Position numbers and translations under genes: made by a program
Part shown: positions 1-8,265 of the stretch, piece by piece
Layout of the letters: each line of letters begins with the position of its first letter
Position numbering within the stretch: position 1 is the stretch's first letter
Source: Candidatus Rokubacteria bacterium CSP1-6
GTDB taxonomy: Bacteria > Methylomirabilota > Methylomirabilia > Rokubacteriales > CSP1-6
Assembly (NCBI GenBank): GCA_001443385.1
Contig: LDXP01000009.1
Location: 1 to 34,737, forward strand
Reading direction: 5' to 3'
DNA: 34,737 nucleotides
Notes under the pieces: model-generated
Seen by the model: the letters and a program-made list of their open reading frames with translations, nothing else
What the model was told of the DNA's origin: nothing
The model's database searches: none

Positions 1-723
1 CGGCACGTCGGGGAAGGCCGGGTGACGCTTGTCGGCGAAGATGATCAGCGGGCGGAGCTGGCCGGCCTTGAGGTACTGGAGGACGTCCCCGGCCTGCTCG
101 TAGAGCACCTCCGAGTGGTCGCCCAGGGTGGAGGCGTAGCGCTCCCCGGGCTTGGGGTATGGGACCGTCGTCAGCTTGATCCCCTTCTTCTCGAAGAAGC
201 GCACCGTGACGTCGTCCACCGTGCCGTAGCCCGTCGCGGCCACCCGGATCTTCCCGGGGTTCTCCTTCGCCGCCTGCAGGAGCTCCTGGATCGTCTTGTA
301 GGGGCTATCGCTCTTGACGAAGAAGAACGAGTCGGCCACCTGGGTGCGGGTCACCCATTCGAGATCATCGACCGTCACCTTTGACAGCCCCATTGGGATG
401 GTGGCCAGCGTGTCCATGATGTAGGTGGCGATCGTGTAGCCGTCGGGCTTCGCCGCCATGAGCTGGCCGAGCCCGGTGTTCCCCGACGCGCCGGGGACGT
501 TCGAGACCGGGATGGCCACGCCCAGGATCGGCTGGGCGTGCTGGCCGATCGTCCGCGCCATGGCGTCGGCCCCGCCGCCCGCCCCCCACGTCACGATGAA
601 GTCGATCGGCCGCGACGGGTACTTCTCCTGGGCGCCCGCCGCCGGCAGCCCCACCAGGATCATACACGCGGAAATGAAGACGCACCACGCCAGGACGCCC
701 GGCATCCTCCGCTTCGCGCTCAT
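1..723 (-). CDS. TctC/Bug-family tripartite tricarboxylate transporter receptor, 3' end cut off
   Basis: This is a periplasmic substrate-binding protein of the Bug/TctC family, which captures small carboxylates for a TctAB permease. Translation gives 241 codons with no stop before the window edge, against about 320 for the family. Residues 1-31 form a signal peptide: a basic start, a hydrophobic core and an AGA-Q cleavage site. The mature start KYPSRPIDFIV, the glycine-rich AGGGADAMAR and the segment GASGNTGL at about residues 80-87 match the family ligand loops. ATG at 723 follows a very strong GGAGGAGGAGGAG ribosome site. It lies 31 bases after the ABC ATPase gene, so it is probably in that operon. 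No tctA or tctB for it is visible here; they may lie beyond the edge, or it may use the TctAB at 6279-8264. The substrate is not predictable. Confidence 0.9.
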   Translation of the reverse strand, partial: MSAKRRMPGVLAWCVFISACMILVGLPAAGAQEKYPSRPIDFIVTWGAGGGADAMARTIGQHAQPILGVAIPVSNVPGASGNTGLGQLMAAKPDGYTIATYIMDTLATIPMGLSKVTVDDLEWVTRTQVADSFFFVKSDSPYKTIQELLQAAKENPGKIRVAATGYGTVDDVTVRFFEKKGIKLTTVPYPKPGERYASTLGDHSEVLYEQAGDVLQYLKAGQLRPLIIFADKRHPAFPDVP

Positions 724-754
724 CGCTCCTCCTCCTCCGTCGAGGGCTCCGACC

Positions 755-1543
755 TCAGCCCTCAACCTCCCAAATGTACGTCAAAACCTGCTCGCGCAGG
801 GCCACGAACTCCGGGCTGGACTTGACCGCCCGGCTGGCGCCGTTGCCGGCCTGCCGGCTGAACGGGGCCTCGATCGCGGCCAGAACGCGCCCCGGCCGCG
901 GCGACATGACGAGAATCCGGGTGCCGAGATAGCAGGCCTCCTCCACGCTGTGAGTGATGAAGAACACGGTCTTCCCGGTGGCCTTCCAGATCTTGAGCAG
1001 CTCTTCCTGGAGATGCTCGCGCGTCAGCGCGTCCAGGGCGCCGAAGGGCTCGTCCATCAGGAGGATCCGCGGGTCGTTGACGAGAACCCGGGCGATGGCC
1101 ACCCGCTGCTGCATGCCGCCCGACAATTCGTACGGCGGCTTGCCGCGAAAGTCCCACAGCCTCACCATGCGGAGGTAGGCCTCCGCCAACTCCCGCCGCC
1201 GCCCGGGAGGCGCGCCCCGCATCTTGGGGCCGAACTCCACGTTCTCCTGAACGGTCAGCCACGGAAATAGCGCCGGTTGCTGGAACACCACCCCCCGCTG
1301 AGGATCCGGGCCGTGAATGGGGAATCCGTCCAGGCGGACGCCGCCCTCGGTCGGTGGAATGAAGCCCGCGATGATCCGGAGCAGGGTGGTCTTCCCGCAG
1401 CCGGACGGGCCCACGACGCAGACGAAGTCCCCCTCCTCGATGGCCAGCTTCACCCGCTCCAGGGCCGTGACCGGCCCGTCCCGGGAGACGTACGTGAGGG
1501 TCACGTCGTCGACTTCCAATATGGGGCGGGCCACGGCGATCAC
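755..1543 (-). CDS. NitT/TauT-family ABC transporter ATP-binding protein
   Basis: This is the cytoplasmic ATPase of a nitrate/sulfonate/taurine-type importer, 262 aa, the usual length for SsuB/TauB. Walker A GPSGCGKT lies at residues 45-52, the Q-loop glutamine at about 88, signature LSGGMQQR at 140-147, Walker B ILLMDEP at 160-166 and the H-loop histidine at about 198. All catalytic elements are intact. The start is GTG at 1543, with a second in-frame GTG three codons later; neither has a strong ribosome site. It follows the solute-binding gene by 24 bases and works with the permease at 3244-4092. The family assignment is firm. The substrate is inferred only from the TauA-like binding protein next door. 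Confidence 0.93.
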   Translation of the reverse strand: MIAVARPILEVDDVTLTYVSRDGPVTALERVKLAIEEGDFVCVVGPSGCGKTTLLRIIAGFIPPTEGGVRLDGFPIHGPDPQRGVVFQQPALFPWLTVQENVEFGPKMRGAPPGRRRELAEAYLRMVRLWDFRGKPPYELSGGMQQRVAIARVLVNDPRILLMDEPFGALDALTREHLQEELLKIWKATGKTVFFITHSVEEACYLGTRILVMSPRPGRVLAAIEAPFSRQAGNGASRAVKSSPEFVALREQVLTYIWEVEG

Positions 1544-1567
1544 CCCCGCGTGTCCGATTCCCCTCGC

Positions 1568-2584
1568 CTACTTCACAGCCTTCTCAAGGTAGGAGGGGTT
1601 GATCGCCTTCTCGATGGCCGCCAGGGTCGCGGCCGAGCGGATCGTCTTCTGCTCCTGGAGGAAGTCAGCCGCGTCTTTGAGTGCCTTGGCGAGGGCTCCG
1701 CGCTTGGCCGAGGTCCCCAGGTATTTCTCGGACAGCTGCTCCTTGCCGTCGGGCATGAGCAGGGTCTTCATCTGCCTCTCGGCCTCGGCCTCGGGAATGC
1801 CGAATTCCTTGGCCACGGCCTTGGCGGCCTCCTTGGGGCTCTTCCGGTACAGATCCACCGCCCGGTTCAGGTTCCGCAGGTACTTGACCACGAGGTCCGG
1901 GTATTTCTCGGCGAAGCCCTTGCGCGCCACGGCCACGTCCACCGTGAGGAAGCCCTTTTCGGCGAGAGCCCGACTCGGCAGGATAATCTCCCCTCCGGCC
2001 TCCACCATCTTGATCAGGGTGGGCTCCCAGACAAACCCGGCGTCCAGATCGCCCCGTTGCCAGGCCGCCAGCATGTCGGGGGGCTGCATGTCCAGGATCG
2101 TCGCCTTCTTGGGATCCACACCGAAGACCTTAAAGGCCACCAGCAGGTGGTAGTGGGTGGTGGACCCGAAGGGCGCGGCGACCTTCTTCCCGACGAGGTC
2201 CTTGACCGCCTTGATCCCCTTCCCCTTCTTGACCACCAGCGCCTCGTTGTCGGCGATCACGTCGTAGAGCCAGACGACCTCGTAGGGCACGCCCGCTGAG
2301 ATGCCGGCCGCCGCGGGGCTCGAGCCCACCAGGCCGATGTCGATGCTGCCGGCGGCCATGGCGGTGTTCACGTCCCGCCCCGAGTCGAACTGCTTCCAGT
2401 CGATCTTGACTCCCATCTCCTTCTCGTGCCACCCATTAGCCTTGGCGATGATTTCGTTGTTGGGGATCACCTGGTAGCCAATGGTCACCTTGGCGGGCTT
2501 CGCCTGAGCCCAGAGGCCGGAGACCGGTACCCCGGTCGCGAGGAGAAGGACGACTATGCCGATGAGCCACCGTCGCTGTCGCAT
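1568..2584 (-). CDS. TauA-like ABC transporter substrate-binding protein
   Basis: This is the periplasmic binding protein of a TauABC/SsuABC-like importer, 338 aa. It has a basic start (MRQRRW), a hydrophobic signal core and a cleavage site near LWAQA at about residue 27. The segments DWKQFDSGRDVNTAMA, GSIDIGLVGSSPAAA and NEALVVKKG closely follow the taurine-binding protein pattern. The family also contains proteins linked to urea/guanidine carboxylase operons, so taurine is not certain. ATG at 2584 was chosen because GGAGGAAG sits 6 bases upstream and the signal peptide begins there. The frame stays open for 21 codons further upstream. It lies between a DUF1989 gene and the ATPase gene, on one likely transcript. 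Confidence 0.9.
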   Translation of the reverse strand: MRQRRWLIGIVVLLLATGVPVSGLWAQAKPAKVTIGYQVIPNNEIIAKANGWHEKEMGVKIDWKQFDSGRDVNTAMAAGSIDIGLVGSSPAAAGISAGVPYEVVWLYDVIADNEALVVKKGKGIKAVKDLVGKKVAAPFGSTTHYHLLVAFKVFGVDPKKATILDMQPPDMLAAWQRGDLDAGFVWEPTLIKMVEAGGEIILPSRALAEKGFLTVDVAVARKGFAEKYPDLVVKYLRNLNRAVDLYRKSPKEAAKAVAKEFGIPEAEAERQMKTLLMPDGKEQLSEKYLGTSAKRGALAKALKDAADFLQEQKTIRSAATLAAIEKAINPSYLEKAVK

Positions 2585-2648
2585 GTCCGCTTCCTCCATT
2601 ACGTCCGTCGATCGTTCAGACCGCGCGCCGTTGAGGTCCGGCGCCACC

Positions 2649-3236
2649 TCACTCAGAGATCACCTTGACGTCGGTGATTGTCCACCCGTTGCACGGATTC
2701 TGGTCTTGGGGGCACGCCGTGAGCGCGACCAGGCAGTCCGCCTCCGCTCGGAACTCGACGAAGTCTCCGGGCTTCGAGAGCGGCTCCACGGTCTCGAGCG
2801 CCCAATCCGGCCGGATCAGCGTGCGCTGGAAGATGTTGAACGGGTCAGGAATCATGGACTCGGAGATCCCGTAGGGAGCCAGGACCCCGGCCAGAATGCC
2901 GAGACAGCTGTTGTGATCCATCCTCAGCCCGAACCGCACGCGATAGTCGTAGGCGCTGCAGGAGGAAAAGAGGAAATCGTGCTCGCCCACCGTATCCTCG
3001 GTGATCCGGAGGAGCGGCCGGCACTTCGTCGAGTAGAGCACCCCTTCGCGTGAGATCTTGAGCCTCCCGTTGAGCTTCCGCGTGTTGCCGGGAGAAAAGC
3101 GCTCGCTCGGGTCGTCCCGGAGGAAGGCCACGAGGTCGCTCACCTGCTTGCCCTCTACGTCCATGACCCTGAACCGGCTCCCCTTCGACACTACGAAGGC
3201 GTGTCCCATCCCGCCTCGAACCACGATCTCCGCCAT
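2649..3236 (-). CDS. DUF1989 / urea carboxylase-associated family protein
   Basis: This is a 195 aa protein of the DUF1989 family. Characterised members CgdA and CgdB form carboxyguanidine deiminase, which acts after guanidine carboxylase; other members have unknown roles. Supporting segments are the start GMGHAFVVSKGSRFRVMDVEG, EGKQVSDLVAF, FLFSSCSAYDY with its conserved cysteine, the central DHNSCLGIL, and the C-terminal DQNPCNGWTITDV. ATG at 3236 follows AGGGAGGG directly. The permease stop is 7 bases upstream and the TauA-like gene 64 bases downstream, so it sits inside an ABC importer operon. There is no second DUF1989 gene and no urea or guanidine carboxylase in the window. It may act on the imported substrate, perhaps in hydrolytic deamination; this is inference. 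Confidence 0.88.
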   Translation of the reverse strand: MAEIVVRGGMGHAFVVSKGSRFRVMDVEGKQVSDLVAFLRDDPSERFSPGNTRKLNGRLKISREGVLYSTKCRPLLRITEDTVGEHDFLFSSCSAYDYRVRFGLRMDHNSCLGILAGVLAPYGISESMIPDPFNIFQRTLIRPDWALETVEPLSKPGDFVEFRAEADCLVALTACPQDQNPCNGWTITDVKVISE

Positions 3237-3243
3237 GCCCTCC

Positions 3244-4092
3244 CTACGCCTTTCCTTTCCACGGGACCACCCGCCGCTCGACGACGCGGATGATCCGGTC
3301 CAGCGCGATGCCGGTAATCCCCATGACGATGTTGCCCATGAAAATCACATCGGAGCGGAGAAACTTGGAGGCGTCCAGGACCATCCACCCGACTCCCGAG
3401 GTGGCCGCCACCATCTCGGCGGCCACCAGCGTCGTGTACGTAAAACCGATGCTCACCCGCATGCCGGTGAAGATGTCCGGCAGGCAGGAAGGGAAGATGA
3501 CGTACCGGAAGACCTGCCAGCGACCGGCGCCGAGCGACTGGGCGCCCTGGATCCGCTCGGGGGTGACGCCTTTGACGCCGGCCATGGCGCTGACCGACAG
3601 CGGCGGAAACGCGGCGAGATACAGGAGGGCGATCTTCGATTCGTTCTCGATCCCCAGCCAGATGACCAGGAGCGTGTAGTACGCCAGCGGCGGCAGCGGA
3701 CGATAGAACTCGATCAGAGGGTCGAAGATGGCCTGCACCCTGGAGGAATACCCGATGGCCAGCCCGAGCGGCACCGCCGTCACGACCGCCAGGAGGAAGC
3801 CCACGATCACCCGGTACAGGCTGTCGGCCAGGTGACGGAGGAGCGTCTCCCCCCGGTACCCCTCCGTGAGGATGTCCAGGAACGCCTGCCAGACCAGCGC
3901 GGGGTGCGGTACGAACAGCTCCGACACCAGCCGGAAGCGCGCGATAGCGTACCAGGCCAGGAAGATCGAAAGCAGAGTGAGGGCGGTCAGGATCGGCTCC
4001 GGGCGGAGCCCGGCGAACGCCGGCCGCAGCGCCCGCTTGGACACGGAACGAGCAGAGGAAGAAGCGGCGCGCCCGATGCGCAGCGGTGCCAC
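3244..4092 (-). CDS. NitT/TauT-family ABC transporter permease
   Basis: This is the inner-membrane permease of the TauABC-like importer, 282 aa. After a basic N-terminus of about 35 residues come about six hydrophobic helices, beginning with ILTALTLLSIFLAWYAI. The EAA-type coupling loop is visible as IQGAQSLGAGRWQVFRYVIF followed by LPDIFTGMRVSIG, which contacts the ATPase. The start is GTG at 4092; no clear ribosome site precedes it, and a later start is possible because the basic leader is not conserved in the family. It is the first gene of the operon permease-DUF1989-binding protein-ATPase. It lies 45 bases after the CoA-ligase stop, with no obvious terminator between. Confidence 0.92.
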   Translation of the reverse strand: MAPLRIGRAASSSARSVSKRALRPAFAGLRPEPILTALTLLSIFLAWYAIARFRLVSELFVPHPALVWQAFLDILTEGYRGETLLRHLADSLYRVIVGFLLAVVTAVPLGLAIGYSSRVQAIFDPLIEFYRPLPPLAYYTLLVIWLGIENESKIALLYLAAFPPLSVSAMAGVKGVTPERIQGAQSLGAGRWQVFRYVIFPSCLPDIFTGMRVSIGFTYTTLVAAEMVAATSGVGWMVLDASKFLRSDVIFMGNIVMGITGIALDRIIRVVERRVVPWKGKA

Positions 4093-4137
4093 GGTGCAGG
4101 GATGATATCAGAGAAGGAGTTGGCGAGATAGGCTCGC

Positions 4138-6282
4138 TCAAGGGCTTCCGGTCCCAGGCTCGGCGAGGACCGTCAGCGCATCCACGGCCACGGCCCCCCG
4201 TCCTCCAGGAAGGACGAGAAGCGGATTCACGTCGAGCTCCGCGATCTCCCCGGCCGCGTCCGCGGCGAGCCGCGAGACCGCCATCAACGCCTCGATGAGC
4301 GAGGGCACGTCCGCCGGCGGACGGCCGCGAACCCCCTCGAGAACCCTCGCGCCCCTCAGCTCGGCCACCATCTGCTCGGCGTCTTCGCGGCTGAGCGGCG
4401 CCGCGCGGAAAGAGACGTCCTCCAGCACCTCGACGAAGATGCCGCCGAGGCCGACCATGACGACGGGGCCGAACTGCGGGTCGTGGTGGACCCCCACGAC
4501 GACCTCCGTGCCGTCCCGGACCATCTCCTGGACGAGCACCCCGTGGATGTCCGCCTCCGGCGCGTGCCGACGGGCTTCGGTCACGACCTCCTGGAAGGCT
4601 CGGAGAACCTCTTGCCGGCCGGCCACGTCGAGCCGGAGCGCCTTCGCCTCCGTCTTGTGCCGGATGGCCGGGGACTCGATCTTGAGAGCCACCGGGTACC
4701 CGATCTCCTCCGCCGCTTGCGCCGCCTCCGCCGGCGTGCGGCTCAGGCGAGAGCGGGCGACCCTGACCCCGTACCGGGAGAGAAGTCCGAACGATTCGCC
4801 CGTCGTCAGGACACGCCGACCCTCCGACCGGCACGCCCGGACCAGCGACTGGATCTGCTCCCGGCCGCCACCGGGTCGGCTCTCGGCCCCGCGGCTCTGC
4901 TTCCACCGGCTCCGGGCCTCGGCGTACTCCACGAGGCCGCGGACGGCGTTGACGGCTCGCGCGGCGCTCGGCAGCACGCAGATCCCGCTCTGCCCGAGCG
5001 CCCGGAGCCCCGCCTCCGGCGCCCCCGCCCAGGCCACGAGGAGCGGTTTCTTGGCGCCGGCATGGACCTCCCTCAGGTTCGCGACTACCTGATCGGCGAA
5101 GCGCTCCATGAGTCCCAGGTAGAAGATGGCCGCATCCACATGGGGGTCCTGCAGGACGATCTCGAGCGACGACCTGAGCAGGCCGGGATCGGCGATGAAC
5201 TGGGCGGTAATGTCCACGGGATTCTTGGCTGACCCGAACGCCGGGATGACTTTGCGGAGGCGCTCCTTCGTTTCCTCCGCCAGCTCGGGCACCACCAGGC
5301 CGATCTCCTCCGCGCGGTCGGCCATCAGCACGCCGGCCCCGCCCGACTGGGTCACGATGCCGACCCCCCGCCCCTCCGGGAGCGGACAGTGGAGGAACGC
5401 CGACACGAGGTCCAGCAGCTCCTCGTCGTGCGCCGCGCGGACGATCCCCTTCTGACGGAAGACGCCCGAGTACACGCGATCGGAACCTGCCAGGGAGCCC
5501 GTGTGAGACAGGGCCGCCCGCGCCCCGGCGGAGGACCGCCCGACCTTGGCGACGACGAGGGGCTTGCCGAGCTCGAGGGCGCGCTCGGAAACGGCCAGGA
5601 GCTTCCGTCCGTCCTTGAGGCCCTCGATGTAGCCCGCGGCCACCCGCACGCGAGGGTCGGCGACGACGTAATCCAGCAGGTCGGCAAAGTCGAGGTCGGC
5701 CTCGTTCCCGCTGTTGACGAAGTAGCCGAAGGGCAGGCCGCGTTGCCGGGCGAGCGCGAAGATGGCCGTGCCGAAGGCCCCGCTCTGCGTGACGAAGGCG
5801 ACGGGCCCCTCGGAGGCCTCCCCTTCCCCGGCCTGGCTGAAGGTCGCCATGACCCGGTCGAAGGTATTCATGAACCCCAGCGTGTTCGGGCCGCAGAGGC
5901 GGAGCCCCCCGCGCCGCGCGGCTTCGGCCAGCTGCAGCTCCAGCCGCCGCCCATCCTCGCCCACCTCGCCGAAGCCGGAGCTGAAGACCACGGCCGCCGG
6001 AATGCCCCTGGCCGCGCACTGGGTCACGGCGTCCACGACCGCCGCGGCCGGCAGCGCCACGATGGCGAGATCCACGGGCTCGGGGATGGCCGCCACGTTC
6101 GGATAGCACGGGAGCCCCGCCAGCGTGGTGTACTTCGGGTTCACGGGGAAGATTTTTCCCCCGTAGCCTTTGTCCAGGAGGAACTTCAGCGGCCGACCGC
6201 TGATCTTGACGAAGTCCTCCGAGGCGCCGAGGAGCGCGATGGAGCGCGGCCGGAACAGGCGATCCAGCGCGGCTCGGCTCAC
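4138..6282 (-). CDS. NDP-forming acyl-CoA ligase (acetate-CoA ligase family, fused alpha-beta)
   Basis: This is a 714 aa ligase that forms an acyl-CoA from a carboxylic acid, CoA and ATP through a phosphohistidine, releasing ADP. The CoA-binding domain starts at RPRSIALLGAS (residues 11-21). GPNTLGFMN lies at 131-139, and the phosphohistidine loop ALSHTGSLAGSD puts the active histidine at about 260. An ATP-grasp domain fills the C-terminal 220 residues and ends ELDVNPLLV. In that domain the usual HKT-xx-GGV-RL motif reads HKTEAKALRLDV, so two conserved glycines are lost; nucleotide binding may be altered. The start is GTG at 6282, forming a GTGA overlap with the tctA stop. The frame is open far upstream, but that part is tctA read in another frame. 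Coupling to TctABC suggests it activates the imported acid. Confidence 0.9.
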   Translation of the reverse strand: MSRAALDRLFRPRSIALLGASEDFVKISGRPLKFLLDKGYGGKIFPVNPKYTTLAGLPCYPNVAAIPEPVDLAIVALPAAAVVDAVTQCAARGIPAAVVFSSGFGEVGEDGRRLELQLAEAARRGGLRLCGPNTLGFMNTFDRVMATFSQAGEGEASEGPVAFVTQSGAFGTAIFALARQRGLPFGYFVNSGNEADLDFADLLDYVVADPRVRVAAGYIEGLKDGRKLLAVSERALELGKPLVVAKVGRSSAGARAALSHTGSLAGSDRVYSGVFRQKGIVRAAHDEELLDLVSAFLHCPLPEGRGVGIVTQSGGAGVLMADRAEEIGLVVPELAEETKERLRKVIPAFGSAKNPVDITAQFIADPGLLRSSLEIVLQDPHVDAAIFYLGLMERFADQVVANLREVHAGAKKPLLVAWAGAPEAGLRALGQSGICVLPSAARAVNAVRGLVEYAEARSRWKQSRGAESRPGGGREQIQSLVRACRSEGRRVLTTGESFGLLSRYGVRVARSRLSRTPAEAAQAAEEIGYPVALKIESPAIRHKTEAKALRLDVAGRQEVLRAFQEVVTEARRHAPEADIHGVLVQEMVRDGTEVVVGVHHDPQFGPVVMVGLGGIFVEVLEDVSFRAAPLSREDAEQMVAELRGARVLEGVRGRPPADVPSLIEALMAVSRLAADAAGEIAELDVNPLLVLPGGRGAVAVDALTVLAEPGTGSP

Positions 6283-7799
6283 GGCACGACCGGCCGGATG
6301 CCCCCGGCGACCTGGCGGGCCCATAGCGCCACCGCCCAGCGGAGCGCCGGCAGGAGGACCAGGACGCACGCCAGGACCAGGAGCGCCGCGGAGATCGGCC
6401 GGGCGAAGAAGACGGAGAAGTCCCCCCGCGAGGCCATGAGGGACTGCCGGAGGGAATTCTCCATGATCGGCCCGAGGATCAACGCCAGGATCAACGGGGC
6501 GGCGTCGAAGTGGAGCCGTCGGATGAAGTAGCCCAGGATCCCGAAGCCGATCAGGATCCAGACATCCACGAGGCTGTTGTTGACGCTGTAGGCCCCCACC
6601 AGGCAGAAGAGGATGATGAGGGGGGCCAGGATCGGATAGGGCACCCGGAGCATCTGGACGAAGAGCCCGATGAGCGGCAGGTTCAGCACGAGCAGCATGA
6701 CGTTCCCGATGTACATGGAGGCGATCACGCCCCAGATCAGGGCCGGGCTCTCGGTGAAGAGGAGGGGGCCCGGTCGGAGCCCGTGGAGCAGGAGGGCGGC
6801 GAAGATCATGGCCGTGGCGGCGTTGGAGGGCAGCCCCAGCGTGAAGAGGGGGACGAAGGCCCCGGTCGCCGCGGAGTTGTTGGCCGCCTCGGGACCGGCA
6901 ACCCCCTCGATGGCCCCGGTCCCGAACTTCTCGGGATGCCTCGACACCCGCTTCTCGACGGCGTAGCTCGCGAAGGAGGCGATGATCGCCCCCCCTCCCG
7001 GGAGCGTCCCGATGAGGAATCCCAGGAGCGAGCCCCGCGCCAGCGGACCCCCCGCCCGGGCCCAATCGTCCCGCGTCGGCAGGAGGCCGGAGAGCCGGGT
7101 TTTCAGAATTTCCCGTTTCGCGGGCTCTCCGGCGCTGGCCAGCACCTCGCCGACGCCGAAGAGCCCCATGGCCACCGGCACGAAGCTGATGCCTTCCGAA
7201 AGGGTCAAGAGGCCGTACGTGAAGCGCTGGTACCCGGAGATGGGATCGATCCCCACGCTCCCCACGAGGAGGCCCAGCGCCGCCATGCTGAGGCCCTTCA
7301 GCATGGACGTCCCGCCGAGATAGCTCACCAGCGTCAATCCCACCACGGTCAGGGCGAAATACTCGGGGGGGCCGAAGCGGAGGGCGAACCGGGCGAGCGG
7401 GGGGCCGATGAGCATCAGGCCGAGGACCCCGAACGTGCCGGCGATGAAGGAGGCGAAGGCCGACATCCCGAGGGCCGCCCCGGCCCGTCCCTGCCGGGCC
7501 ATCTGGTACCCGTCGATGCACGTCACGACCGAGGCCGCTTCGCCCGGCACGTTCATGAGGATGGACGTGGTCGATCCACCGTACATGGCCCCGTAATAGA
7601 TGCCCGCCAGCATGATGATGGCCGCCGTGGGGGGCATGGCGTACGTGGCGGGGAGAAGAAGGGCGATGGCGGCGGCCGGCCCCAGCCCCGGCAGCACGCC
7701 GACCGCCGTGCCCAGGACCACGCCGAGAAAACAGTACGCGAGGTTGACCGGAGAGAGGGCGACCGTCAGCCCGAGCCAGAGCCCCTCCAGCGCTCCCAT
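6279..7799 (-). CDS. tctA: Tripartite tricarboxylate transporter large permease TctA
   Basis: This is the large membrane subunit (506 aa, about 12 helices) of a TTT-family secondary importer. The first family motif, GVLPGLGPAAAIALLLPATY, is near residues 35-54, followed by GIYYGAMYGGSTTSILMNVP. The second repeat carries GTLPGGGAIIASFASY and then VAGPEAANNSAATGAFVP, the TctA signature. ATG at 7799 is preceded by CAGGAG at good spacing. It begins 12 bases after tctB ends, and its own stop overlaps the acyl-CoA ligase start. Known TctABC systems take up citrate, tartrate or aromatic acids using ion gradients. The substrate here cannot be read from the sequence. Confidence 0.97.
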   Translation of the reverse strand: MGALEGLWLGLTVALSPVNLAYCFLGVVLGTAVGVLPGLGPAAAIALLLPATYAMPPTAAIIMLAGIYYGAMYGGSTTSILMNVPGEAASVVTCIDGYQMARQGRAGAALGMSAFASFIAGTFGVLGLMLIGPPLARFALRFGPPEYFALTVVGLTLVSYLGGTSMLKGLSMAALGLLVGSVGIDPISGYQRFTYGLLTLSEGISFVPVAMGLFGVGEVLASAGEPAKREILKTRLSGLLPTRDDWARAGGPLARGSLLGFLIGTLPGGGAIIASFASYAVEKRVSRHPEKFGTGAIEGVAGPEAANNSAATGAFVPLFTLGLPSNAATAMIFAALLLHGLRPGPLLFTESPALIWGVIASMYIGNVMLLVLNLPLIGLFVQMLRVPYPILAPLIILFCLVGAYSVNNSLVDVWILIGFGILGYFIRRLHFDAAPLILALILGPIMENSLRQSLMASRGDFSVFFARPISAALLVLACVLVLLPALRWAVALWARQVAGGIRPVVP

Positions 7800-7811
7800 G
7801 GTGGCTCCTGG

Positions 7812-8264
7812 CTACCACCCCAGGAGGCCCCGCGGGAGCGGGACCTGGAGCCACACGGCGAACAGCCAGTAGGAAGCGAGCGCCGAGACCAGGGCCACGC
7901 CCACGACCACCGGCCAGCGCTGCCGCTCCAGGAGGAGAAAGGCGGCCAGCACCCCGCCCGTGGCCAGGAGATAGCCTGCCGCGTTCAGAGCGAGCGCGTA
8001 GGCGATCAGGCAGCCCATCATGGCCAGCGCCTTCCCCTCTCCCGCCCAGCGGGGCCGCTGGGCCTCCGCGCTCTCCGACCTCCGCAGCGTGGCTTCGAGG
8101 ATGAGGGCGAGGGCGAGGAGGCCCAGGACGCCCGCGGCCCAGGACGGTTGGAACCCCGGGCCCGGGAGCGAGGGCTGTCCGAGCGGGAGCCTGCTCGATT
8201 CGTAGCCCCAGGCCACCGCCACGAGCAGCAGGACCGCCCCGCTCAGCCTGTCCCACGTCTTCAC
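7812..8264 (-). CDS. tctB: Tripartite tricarboxylate transporter small permease TctB
   Basis: This is the small, poorly conserved membrane subunit of the TTT importer, 150 aa with four hydrophobic helices. The family-typical first helix (LSGAVLLLVAVAWGYES) is followed by LPGPGFQPSWAAGVLGL, the short conserved turn before helix 2. Helix 3 and helix 4 follow a charged loop near residues 65-78. The start is GTG at 8264, one base after the stop of tctC, so translation is probably coupled. Identification rests on this turn, size, topology and position between tctC and tctA. Confidence 0.92.
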   Translation of the reverse strand: MKTWDRLSGAVLLLVAVAWGYESSRLPLGQPSLPGPGFQPSWAAGVLGLLALALILEATLRRSESAEAQRPRWAGEGKALAMMGCLIAYALALNAAGYLLATGGVLAAFLLLERQRWPVVVGVALVSALASYWLFAVWLQVPLPRGLLGW

Positions 8265-8265
8265 G

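Noticed and set aside
4093-4137. Guanidine-type riboswitch before the importer and DUF1989 operon
   Set aside because: The gap is only 45 bases, too short for the aptamer, and no matching conserved core was seen there or in the 64-base gap at 2585-2648.
3191-6109. 972-codon open frame on the minus strand
   Set aside because: It runs across the ABC permease and CoA-ligase genes in another frame and shows low-complexity Arg/Gly/Ala sequence.
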